A stretch of 28,556 bases of DNA. Origin: Hyphomicrobiales bacterium (GTDB lineage: Bacteria > Pseudomonadota > Alphaproteobacteria > Rhizobiales > Beijerinckiaceae). The notes under the pieces were generated by a model. The model did not search any database. It was not told the origin of the DNA and saw nothing but the letters and a program-made list of their open reading frames with translations. Below, piece after piece: positions 7,795-15,128 of this stretch; position 1 is the stretch's first letter, and each line of letters opens with the position of its first letter. The DNA is taken from assembly GCA_947374125.1 (NCBI GenBank), contig CANCAR010000006.1:1-28556 (forward strand), in the 5' to 3' direction. The position numbers and the translations under genes are program-made.

Positions 7795-9948
7795 TCACCG
7801 CTTCGTCTGCCTAAACCCGCGCCTCTCGTTCAACCGGTCCAGCACATCCATCGCCGCCTCGGCTACCACCGTGCCAGGTGGGAAAATCGCATCCGCTCCT
7901 GCTTGGTGAAGCGCTGCAAAATCCTGTTCGGGGATGACGCCCCCCACAACGATCATGATATCGCTTCGGCCTGCCTGATCCAGCGCGGCTTTGAGCGCGG
8001 GAACCAGCGTTAAATGCCCTGCCGCAAGCGTTGAAACGCCGACAACGTGGACATTTTTGGCGATGGCCTCTTTTGCTGCTTCTTCGGGGGTGGCAAATAA
8101 ATCGCCGACATCCACCTCAAAGCCTAAATCGGAAAAGGCCGAGGCGATGACTTTTTGACCCCGATCATGCCCATCTTGGCCCATTTTGGCGACGAGAATG
8201 CGGGGTAAGCGGCCATCATTTTCTTTAAACGCCGCTACCATGTCGCGCGCGCGGCCAAACGTCTCGTTCAGCGCACCAATTTCTTGGCGATAAACACCGG
8301 ATATGACATCGGCAACTGCCTTGTGACGGCCAAAAACGTTTTCGAGGGCCAGCGAGATTTCGCCCACGGTGGCTTTGGCACGCGCGGCCTTGACCGACAA
8401 ATCGAGAAGATTGCCGTTGTTGCGGGCGCCTGCTTCCAAATCGGCAAGGGCGGCCTTAACCGCTTGAGGGTCGCGCTCGGCGCGGAGCCGTTCGAGCTTG
8501 GCGAGTTGCTGGGCTAGCACTGCGGAATTATCAACCTTGAGCACGTCAATCGGCTGTTCACTCAGCGAGCGATACCGGTTGACGCCGATGACGGCTTGCT
8601 GGCCGCTGTCGATCCGGGCTTGCGTGCGGGCGGCGGACTCCTCGATCCGGCGTTTGGGAATGCCGGCTTTGATGGCTTTAGCCATGCCGCCCATCGCTTC
8701 AACTTCCTCAATATGCGCCCAAGCTTTTTGCGCCAATTCAGCGGTCAGACGCTCGACATAGAAAGAGCCGCCCCATGGATCGATGGTGCGCGTCGTGCCG
8801 CTTTCTAATTGCAAAAAGAGCTGCGTATTGCGCGCGATGCGGGCGGAGAAATCGGTTGGCAGTGCGAGCGCCTCGTCGAGCGAATTGGTATGCAGCGATT
8901 GCGTATGGCCTTGGGTGGCAGCCATTGCTTCAATCTCGGTACGGATCACATTGTTGAACACGTCTTGCGCGGTGAGCGACCAGCCCGACGTTTGCGAATG
9001 GGTGCGCAGCGGCAATGACTTTTCAGATTTTGGGTTGAAACCCGCCACCAGCTTGGCCCAGATCAGACGGGCGGCGCGGAGCTTGGCGATTTCCATGAAG
9101 AAATTCATGCCAATCGCCCAAAAGAATGATAGGCGCGGGGCAAACGCATCGATATCGATGCCTGCCGCAACACCAGCGCGGATATACTCCACGCCATCGG
9201 CCAGCGTATAGGCGAGCTCAAGATCCTGCGTCGCGCCGGCTTCTTGGATGTGATAGCCGGAAATTGAGATCGAATTGAATTTCGGCATGTTTTGCGAGGT
9301 GTAGGCAAAAATATCAGAGATGATCCGCATCGAGGCATCGGGCGGATAGATATAGGTGTTGCGCACCATGAACTCTTTGAGAATATCGTTCTGGATGGTG
9401 CCCGAGAGCTTTTCGGGGCCGACGCCCTGCTCTTCTGCGGCTACGATATAAAGCGCGAGGATCGGCAAAACAGCGCCGTTCATCGTCATCGACACGCTCA
9501 TTTGATCGAGGGGGATATCGGAAAACAGCGTGCGCATGTCGTAAATCGAGTCAATCGCCACACCCGCCATACCGACATCGCCCGCGACCCGTGGATGATC
9601 GGAATCATAGCCGCGATGGGTTGCCAGATCGAAGGCGACGGACAGCCCCTTTTGGCCGCCTGCAAGATTGCGGCGGTAAAACGCGTTCGAATCTTCCGCC
9701 GTCGAAAACCCCGCATATTGCCGGATGGTCCAAGGCTGGTTGACATACATTGTGGGGTAAGGACCGCGCAGATAGGGCGCGATGCCGGGCAGTGAATCAA
9801 CAAAGCCAAGGCCTGCGCGATCGGTTTGCGTATAGACGGGCTTGACCTCAATGCCCTCGGGCGTGTGCCAAACCTGCGCGGTTCCTTCAGGGGCAGGCAC
9901 CGGGACAGGCTTGAAAGCAAGGCTCGAAAAATCGGGGATTTGAGTCAT
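7795..9948 (-). CDS. mutB: Methylmalonyl-CoA mutase, large catalytic subunit
   Basis: This adenosylcobalamin enzyme isomerises (R)-methylmalonyl-CoA and succinyl-CoA, linking propionate, odd-chain and branched amino-acid breakdown to the TCA cycle. The 717 residues match the full catalytic subunit. The substrate-binding TIM barrel shows YPTMYVNQPWTIRQYAGF (about 65-82), LSVAFDLATHRGYDSDHPR and the TRTIDPWGGS loop (about 386-395). The C-terminal B12 domain has the Asp-x-His-x-x-Gly signature in KMGQDGHDRG with His594 as the lower cobalt ligand, then DVGDLF and a late IMIVVGGVIP. The start ATG overlaps the TGA of mutA (ATGA, 9945-9948), so the two are translationally coupled. The enzyme is sometimes named ScpA, McmA or BhbA. 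Confidence 0.96.
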   Translation of the reverse strand: MTQIPDFSSLAFKPVPVPAPEGTAQVWHTPEGIEVKPVYTQTDRAGLGFVDSLPGIAPYLRGPYPTMYVNQPWTIRQYAGFSTAEDSNAFYRRNLAGGQKGLSVAFDLATHRGYDSDHPRVAGDVGMAGVAIDSIYDMRTLFSDIPLDQMSVSMTMNGAVLPILALYIVAAEEQGVGPEKLSGTIQNDILKEFMVRNTYIYPPDASMRIISDIFAYTSQNMPKFNSISISGYHIQEAGATQDLELAYTLADGVEYIRAGVAAGIDIDAFAPRLSFFWAIGMNFFMEIAKLRAARLIWAKLVAGFNPKSEKSLPLRTHSQTSGWSLTAQDVFNNVIRTEIEAMAATQGHTQSLHTNSLDEALALPTDFSARIARNTQLFLQLESGTTRTIDPWGGSFYVERLTAELAQKAWAHIEEVEAMGGMAKAIKAGIPKRRIEESAARTQARIDSGQQAVIGVNRYRSLSEQPIDVLKVDNSAVLAQQLAKLERLRAERDPQAVKAALADLEAGARNNGNLLDLSVKAARAKATVGEISLALENVFGRHKAVADVISGVYRQEIGALNETFGRARDMVAAFKENDGRLPRILVAKMGQDGHDRGQKVIASAFSDLGFEVDVGDLFATPEEAAKEAIAKNVHVVGVSTLAAGHLTLVPALKAALDQAGRSDIMIVVGGVIPEQDFAALHQAGADAIFPPGTVVAEAAMDVLDRLNERRGFRQTKR

Positions 9949-11396
9949 TGAGCCGATCCTTCTGCGACGTGCTCCGCTTCGAAGGCTTCGGCAAGCCGAA
10001 CAGGGGTAAGTGGCGTAAACATCGGCGCGATTGGGTTTTGGAGCGGTGGCGTAGGGGCGAGCGTTTCAACCGGTGTGGTGACTGGCGCTTTAAAGGCATT
10101 AACGCCTATGAGAAGGCTCTTCTTCTCAGCAAGCGCCTTTATGCGCTCAGCGCAAACTTCGGCAATCCGGGATTGGATATGTCCGTCCTTGAGCGAGGCG
10201 ACAATGCCACCCTCGGACTCGATCTGCCGGAACTGCTGCCAAGCCTCGGTGACGAGCGCATCGGTTAGCGCCTCATAGACGCCCGCTCCCGCCACTGGAT
10301 CGCTAACTTTGGCGAGATGCGCCTCCTCCAGCAGCACCAATTGCGTGTTCCGCGCCAAACGGCGGGCAAAGGGATCGGGCAGGCCAAGGGCCGTTGTGAA
10401 GGGCAGAACCGTGATGGCATCAGCCCCGCCAACAGCAGCAGCAAAGCAACCCATGCCTGCGCGGAGCAGGTTCATATGGCTGTCTTGCCGCGTCATCATG
10501 CGGGAAGCGGTTTCCGACGATAGGAAGAGCGGCTTCGGGGCCAATCCGCATTGGTTTTCAACGCTGGCCCATAAGCGGCGTAGCGCGCGGTGCTTGGCAA
10601 TGGAGAGAAACTGATCGGCGTCTGTGGCCAGCCGGAATTCAATCATGCCTCGTGCTTCATCAAGCGAAAGACCTGAGGCTTCCAGAGCGCGGAGATAAAA
10701 CACCGCCGATGAGAGCGTAAAAGCCAGCTCTTGCGCCTCCGATCCGCCAGCGGCATGCACGACACGGCCATCGGCGGCGATAAAGGGGCCAGAAAAACCT
10801 TGGCTGAGGAGATCATTTACCGCAGTGGAAACGTTCTTGGCGACCGCCGGACCATCGCCATGCAGCGCGCCAATTCGTGCACCCGTACCAACGGGGTTCA
10901 GACCAAAGCGAACTCGTATGGTGTTGGGCGGAAAGCCTAACGCTTTGCACGCATCGGCAAAGGCATGCGCGGCATCCCGACCGCGCGGGCCACAATCGAG
11001 CACAATATCAATGCCTGCGTCGAGGTAAACGCCACGCAAGGCCTCTTCGATAAAATCAGCCTTTGCGGGGAGTCCAAACCCGTGGGAACCGATGGCGTTT
11101 TCAAAAACCAAGGTTAAACCGGTGGCGCCATTTTCAAGATCACTCAACGCCTGCGCATTTGCTTGTGCCGCATCGGGATTGTCCATGCGCTGGAGGATGG
11201 ACCAAGCCGCACCAGATGCGCGCCCGATGATCGGAGAATATCCGTCCGCTTTGGCATAAAGCGGCTCGATGCGAAGGCCATCCGCCGTTTTTGACGTCAA
11301 AACGGTTTCAAAATCCGCGCCCTTCAGAACGGCCAAAGCGAGCTTGCGCCACTCTGCCTGATCGGTCACGATTGGATCATTCAACGCCAACGCCAT
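9945..11396 (-). CDS. mutA: Methylmalonyl-CoA mutase, small non-catalytic subunit
   Basis: The protein forms the heterodimer partner of MutB. The frame is open back to 11531, but the real start is the ATG at 11396, preceded by GAGGGAGAC; this gives 483 residues beginning MALALNDPIV. The fold resembles a degenerate mutase barrel: GLRIEPLYAK corresponds to the mutase head, and FRLATDADQFLSIAKHRALRRLW and LARNTQLVL are conserved with the large subunit. No Asp-x-His-x-x-Gly cobalamin motif is present. The protein ends soon after a proline-rich linker, so the C-terminal B12-like domain found in longer small subunits (about 600 residues) appears to be absent. It is co-transcribed with mutB through a 4-base overlap. 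No epimerase, propionyl-CoA carboxylase or meaB chaperone gene is in view. Confidence 0.9.
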   Translation of the reverse strand: MALALNDPIVTDQAEWRKLALAVLKGADFETVLTSKTADGLRIEPLYAKADGYSPIIGRASGAAWSILQRMDNPDAAQANAQALSDLENGATGLTLVFENAIGSHGFGLPAKADFIEEALRGVYLDAGIDIVLDCGPRGRDAAHAFADACKALGFPPNTIRVRFGLNPVGTGARIGALHGDGPAVAKNVSTAVNDLLSQGFSGPFIAADGRVVHAAGGSEAQELAFTLSSAVFYLRALEASGLSLDEARGMIEFRLATDADQFLSIAKHRALRRLWASVENQCGLAPKPLFLSSETASRMMTRQDSHMNLLRAGMGCFAAAVGGADAITVLPFTTALGLPDPFARRLARNTQLVLLEEAHLAKVSDPVAGAGVYEALTDALVTEAWQQFRQIESEGGIVASLKDGHIQSRIAEVCAERIKALAEKKSLLIGVNAFKAPVTTPVETLAPTPPLQNPIAPMFTPLTPVRLAEAFEAEHVAEGSAQ

Positions 11397-11464
11397 ACAA
11401 GTCTCCCTCAATCGGGCGGGACAATGGCATAAAGCAGGGGTGGGAGGCCACCTGTTCGTTTGGA

Positions 11465-11947
11465 TTAGGGGGCGAGCTTTACAACGGCCAAAACAATGCC
11501 CGACAACGCAATCATGGTGCCGCCCAACCAAATCACCGTGCGGTTGGCGCTTTGCGCGATTTCGGCGCGAACGGTGGCTTCAGAGGTTTTTATCTCGGCG
11601 CGAAGCGTCATCTCAACACGGTCGATTTTATGATCAAGAACGTCAAACTTGGTTTCAAATTTTTGATCAAGAGCGTTAATCTTAGCGTCGAGAACGTCCA
11701 TTTTAGCGTCTATCGTCTCGAAACGTTGATCAATAGAGGTAAAGCGTTGATCAATAGACATAAAGCGACGCTCGACCGACACAAATGCTTTGTCGATTGT
11801 TTGCATATCCTGCTTCGTCGCCAGCCCATCGCGCATCGCTGCGTCCAGAGCGTTGGCGTGGGCGCGTGCCGAGCCTTCGTCGATCCCCGCTTCTTTCAGC
11901 GTGTCGATATAGGTCAATCGGTCAAAATTTCGGGCCGCATTGTTCAT
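11465..11947 (-). CDS. DUF1640/CCDC90-like coiled-coil membrane protein
   Basis: This 160-residue protein has the layout of DUF1640 (PF07798, the family of mitochondrial CCDC90/MCUR1). An N-terminal helical head (FDRLTYIDTLKEAGIDEGSARAHANAL) is followed by GLATKQD, a long coiled coil (about 48-130) and one C-terminal membrane helix (about 137-157, VIWLGGTMIALSGIVLAVV). The coil contains perfect heptads such as RFMSIDQ, RFTSIDQ, RFETIDA. Two of them are encoded by nearly identical 21-base DNA units (11724-11744 and 11745-11765), a recent in-frame duplication. It sits between hyuA and mutA on the same strand. Its molecular role in bacteria is not known. A shorter relative lies at 17760-18026. 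Confidence 0.78.
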   Translation of the reverse strand: MNNAARNFDRLTYIDTLKEAGIDEGSARAHANALDAAMRDGLATKQDMQTIDKAFVSVERRFMSIDQRFTSIDQRFETIDAKMDVLDAKINALDQKFETKFDVLDHKIDRVEMTLRAEIKTSEATVRAEIAQSANRTVIWLGGTMIALSGIVLAVVKLAP

Positions 11948-11950
11948 TGC

Positions 11951-11995
11951 TCAAAAATAGCAGAATTCGGATGGTGCGGAAACCTGTATTTTTGA
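11951..11995 (-). repeat. AT-rich inverted repeat between hydantoinase and DUF1640 genes
   Basis: Arms tcaaaaata (11951-11959) and tatttttga (11987-11995) could form a 9-bp stem with a 27-base loop in the leader of the DUF1640 transcript. The stem has little GC and a large loop, so it is a weak terminator candidate. Confidence 0.3.
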
Positions 11996-12005
11996 ACAGT
12001 TAGGC

Positions 12006-14009
12006 TTACGCTTTGACCAATCTCGGCCGTCCCGTCGCCACCGCTGTGATCCGGCTTTCGACGAAAATATCCTGCCCGTCGGTGAAGGCGGAGACGTCCT
12101 TACGGTCGATGGTGATCTCGGCGTGGTCAGCGCCTGCGGCTTCGGCCCTAAGTGCGATATCGGCGCGTAGGCCTTCGATGGCTTCGGCTGCGGCCCGCTC
12201 TAGATCTTGAAAATCATGGGTTTTTGCCGGACCATGGATGCGGAAACGCCCCGGACCGGGCGACAAGATGATGCTTTCGCCGGTAATTTTCACGTGGCCT
12301 ACCACCGCACCCAGCGCATTGGCGACATCGGCATGTTCGGGCATCACCACTTGGCTTTCGAGCAGTTCGCCAATCATCGGGTAATAGGTGGGGGCGGATG
12401 CCCCAACGCCGATAATGGGGAGATTGAAATCAAACCGAATAGACGACACACCGCGCTTCTTATCGAGCGAGGCAATGATCAGCGGATGCAGGCTTGGCCT
12501 GTCGAGCCTGTAGCCATCCTCTTCCAGCGCCACATCAATCAGAGCCTCGGCGGAGCGGCGAACCAATCTCTTGATAATGGCGCGGGCGACGTCTTCGGGT
12601 GTCTCGAACAAAATCTCGCCCTTGCCACCCCGGCGGCGGCTAGCAAGTTCGGCGGCAAGGCGCGCTGCCTCGCTATCCCAGACATCGTGAATCCCCAACA
12701 CATGGGCTGCATCCGACGGGGTGAGCGCCGACATCAGCACAAGGCCATTGGTGACGAGCCGGGCGAGCGCGCCAAGTTCGGTCCGGGTTTCGGCTACCGC
12801 ATCCACAGGCTTGGGCGTATCGCCAATCTTAGCGAGAAGGCTCGCTTCGGCGGCAGACAATCCCGCCCGCGCCGCCTCTGTAACTGGCATCGGTACGATA
12901 AAGCGCGCGTCCGTTGGGCGACCGACCTCAGCGCGTAACTGCCGCTCCAAGGCCTGATGGACCATGGCGCGGTGATCGATTGCCAGGAGGCTGACCGGCA
13001 TGGCACGGCGGGGGCCAAGCTCCAAAGTGAGGGTTAGCCCTTCCTCGACCAGACGAACCTCGCTGTCGCCGCCAAGCCCAATGGTGCGCATGGCCACCGC
13101 CTGCACCATGGTTTGAAACCCGCCGACGCGTGCGCCTAGAGGATCGAGCCGGGGCGTACCGTTTTTCATCACCGCAATATCGGTGGTCGTGCCGCCGATA
13201 TCGGAGACGAGCGCGTCCTGCGAGCCGGTTAAAAAGGCCGCACCCACAAGCGTGGCGGCGGGGCCTGAGAGGATTGTTTCAATCGGCCGTTCCCGCGCCA
13301 AATCGGCGGAAATCAGCGCGCCATCGCCGCGCACCACCATAACGGGCGCTTTAATGCCGCGCTCCTCCAGAAAGCGCCCCGTCGCTGCAATCAGCCCGTC
13401 AATGAGCGGTATGAGACGGGCATTCAATAAACAGGTCAAAGCACGGCGGGGGCCGTCGAGCTGGTTGGTCAGCTCATGGCTACAGGTCACGGGTAAATGC
13501 GTGCGGGCGCGGATGAGGTCGCGGGCCGCGATTTCGTGCTCGGGATTGCGCGTGGAGAAATAGCCGGCAATCGCATAGCCCGTAACCGTGCTGCCTGCCC
13601 CATCGAGCCAGTGTTCGAGTGCCGACACATCGAGTGGCATAGCCGCATCGCCCGTGACCGTATGGCCCCCCGCGACGCGCAGCATCGGATCATTGCCTAA
13701 CGCGGTGTCGAGCCCCGCCCGTTTCACATCCGCCTCGCCAAAGCCGATCATCACCAGACCGATGCGGCGCTGTTGGCCTTCAACCAGCGCATTGGTGGCA
13801 AGCGTGGTGGAAAGTGAAACCAGCTCTATGGATGATGGCGCGGTTTTGGATTCGGCAATCACACGATCGACCGCACCCGATATACCGATGGCTAAATCAT
13901 GCCGCGTGGTGAGCGATTTCGCCTTGGCGATAACCAATCCCGTTTGGTCGTTAAAGAGGACAGCATCCGTATAGGTGCCGCCGGTATCAATGCCTAAAAG
14001 AAGCGCCAT
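12006..14009 (-). CDS. Hydantoinase/oxoprolinase family protein (HyuA-like)
   Basis: At 667 residues this is a typical HyuA/acetone-carboxylase-beta-like protein of the ASKHA ATPase fold. The N-terminal half (PF05378) begins LLLGIDTGGTYTDAVLF with the first phosphate loop, and SLSTTLATNALVEG follows. The second half (PF01968) has SGPAATLVGAAFL and the second phosphate loop VSDIGGTTTDIAVM (about 268-281), then MRTIGLGGDSEVR. Family members hydrolyse N-methylhydantoin or 5-oxoproline with ATP. The usual partner HyuB (PF02538) is not adjacent, so this is a solo A-type subunit and the substrate cannot be given. Neighbours on the same strand are a GFA-like protein upstream and a DUF1640 protein downstream. 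Confidence 0.88.
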   Translation of the reverse strand: MALLLGIDTGGTYTDAVLFNDQTGLVIAKAKSLTTRHDLAIGISGAVDRVIAESKTAPSSIELVSLSTTLATNALVEGQQRRIGLVMIGFGEADVKRAGLDTALGNDPMLRVAGGHTVTGDAAMPLDVSALEHWLDGAGSTVTGYAIAGYFSTRNPEHEIAARDLIRARTHLPVTCSHELTNQLDGPRRALTCLLNARLIPLIDGLIAATGRFLEERGIKAPVMVVRGDGALISADLARERPIETILSGPAATLVGAAFLTGSQDALVSDIGGTTTDIAVMKNGTPRLDPLGARVGGFQTMVQAVAMRTIGLGGDSEVRLVEEGLTLTLELGPRRAMPVSLLAIDHRAMVHQALERQLRAEVGRPTDARFIVPMPVTEAARAGLSAAEASLLAKIGDTPKPVDAVAETRTELGALARLVTNGLVLMSALTPSDAAHVLGIHDVWDSEAARLAAELASRRRGGKGEILFETPEDVARAIIKRLVRRSAEALIDVALEEDGYRLDRPSLHPLIIASLDKKRGVSSIRFDFNLPIIGVGASAPTYYPMIGELLESQVVMPEHADVANALGAVVGHVKITGESIILSPGPGRFRIHGPAKTHDFQDLERAAAEAIEGLRADIALRAEAAGADHAEITIDRKDVSAFTDGQDIFVESRITAVATGRPRLVKA

Positions 14010-14056
14010 CAGAAATTAGACCCAAACCTACTTGATAATACGCCTACGACCCAGCC

Positions 14057-14461
14057 TTAGCGCCAGACCTGAAATTGCGGTTTGCCATCGGTAATCTCAT
14101 ACCAATCCGGCTTATCCGCGACATAGATGTGCTCTTTAATGTGGAGCCCGGTTGCGCCATCAAGCGAACCAGCGGTGATCGACATCGTATCGCTGCCAAA
14201 GCGACGCCAAAACAGATTACTGCCACAGGTCTTGCAGAAGCCACGCTCGGCTTCCTCCGACGATGTGTACCAAGCCAAACCGCTGTCTTCGTTAAACGTC
14301 ACGGCGTCGGCAGACGCGTTTGTTGTTGCAAAAAAATTACCCGTTGTTTTGCGGCATTGACCGCAATGGCACGCGATGACCTCGCGCAGGGGTCCATTGA
14401 CTTTGAACTTTACCGCACCACACAAGCACCCACCCGTTAGATGTTTCACCTCGCCCGTCAT
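14057..14461 (-). CDS. GFA/CENP-V family zinc protein
   Basis: From the ATG at 14461 the protein is 134 residues. It has the GFA (PF04828) cysteine pattern: GCLCGAVKF (Cys12, Cys14), CHCGQCRK (Cys31, Cys33, Cys36) and GFCKTCGSNLFW (Cys76, Cys79), binding structural and catalytic-site zinc. The family includes glutathione-dependent formaldehyde-activating enzyme, but most members have no proven reaction and that name should not be assumed. The frame is open upstream to 14578, overlapping rsmD. I chose 14461 because AGGAGAAGAGG lies just before it and because family members start shortly before the GGCLCG motif. An ATG at 14485 is an alternative. It could be the third gene of the rluB-rsmD run. 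Confidence 0.85.
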   Translation of the reverse strand: MTGEVKHLTGGCLCGAVKFKVNGPLREVIACHCGQCRKTTGNFFATTNASADAVTFNEDSGLAWYTSSEEAERGFCKTCGSNLFWRRFGSDTMSITAGSLDGATGLHIKEHIYVADKPDWYEITDGKPQFQVWR

Positions 14462-14525
14462 CGCCTCTTCTCCTGTGCCGCTCATCCTGCTTACGATCCT
14501 AGTCGACACTGAATGGGACGATATC

Positions 14526-15110
14526 TCAATTCGGACCTTCGGTGGTGCCCTTCGGACCGTCGAGGCCCGCAAAGACAAGTTTAGTCAGCCCGTAAGCGCG
14601 TTCTTCGATGGTGTGGAAGCCTTCGGGCAAAATATCCTGCTGGTCGGTGCGTTCTTCCACGATAACAAGTGCATCGGGCGTAAGCCAGCCGCCTTTGAGC
14701 GCCGAAGCCAGTGCAAGCTTTGCCAAACCTTTGCCATAGGGTGGATCACAAAAGACGAGCGAGAAGGGCTCGGCCGGTGCAACGGGGCCCATATAGGTTG
14801 CATCGCGGCGATAGACTTTGGTGATGCCCGCGACACCCAGTGCCTCGACATTCGATTTGATGAGGCCACGGGCGGAAGCGGCTTCTTCCACGAACTGCAC
14901 GAAAGCCGCACCGCGCGAGAGCGCTTCGAGCCCCAAGGCACCTGTGCCTGCGAAGAGATCGAGCACGCGCGCGCCTGTGATGGGATCATCATAGCCATGC
15001 GCCAACACGTTAAACAGCGCTTCGCGCAACCGGTCCGAGGTTGGGCGCGTGTCCTGGCCTTGCGGGGGTGTTAAAGCCCTGCCTTTAAACTTTCCGGCAA
15101 TAATCCGCAT
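14526..15110 (-). CDS. rsmD: 16S rRNA (guanine(966)-N(2))-methyltransferase RsmD
   Basis: RsmD methylates G966 of 16S rRNA during 30S assembly using S-adenosylmethionine. The 194-residue protein opens with the diagnostic MRIIAGKFKGR, then TRPTSDRLREALFN. The SAM-binding motif is VLDLFAGTGALGLEALSRG (49-67), and the catalytic N-methyltransferase motif DPPY is at 122-125. Length is normal for the family. Its start is 18 bp after the rluB stop, so the two rRNA-modification genes are probably co-transcribed; rluB followed by rsmD is a common alphaproteobacterial arrangement. Confidence 0.96.
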   Translation of the reverse strand: MRIIAGKFKGRALTPPQGQDTRPTSDRLREALFNVLAHGYDDPITGARVLDLFAGTGALGLEALSRGAAFVQFVEEAASARGLIKSNVEALGVAGITKVYRRDATYMGPVAPAEPFSLVFCDPPYGKGLAKLALASALKGGWLTPDALVIVEERTDQQDILPEGFHTIEERAYGLTKLVFAGLDGPKGTTEGPN

Positions 15111-15128
15111 TGGCCGATACCCGCCCGA

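Noticed and set aside
11291..11995. 234-codon plus-strand frame across mutA 5' end and the DUF1640 gene
   Set aside because: It spans two real genes on the other strand. The apparent repeats in its translation mirror the DUF1640 heptads.
12207..12938. 243-codon plus-strand frame inside the hydantoinase gene
   Set aside because: Antisense shadow of a gene with clear ATPase motifs.
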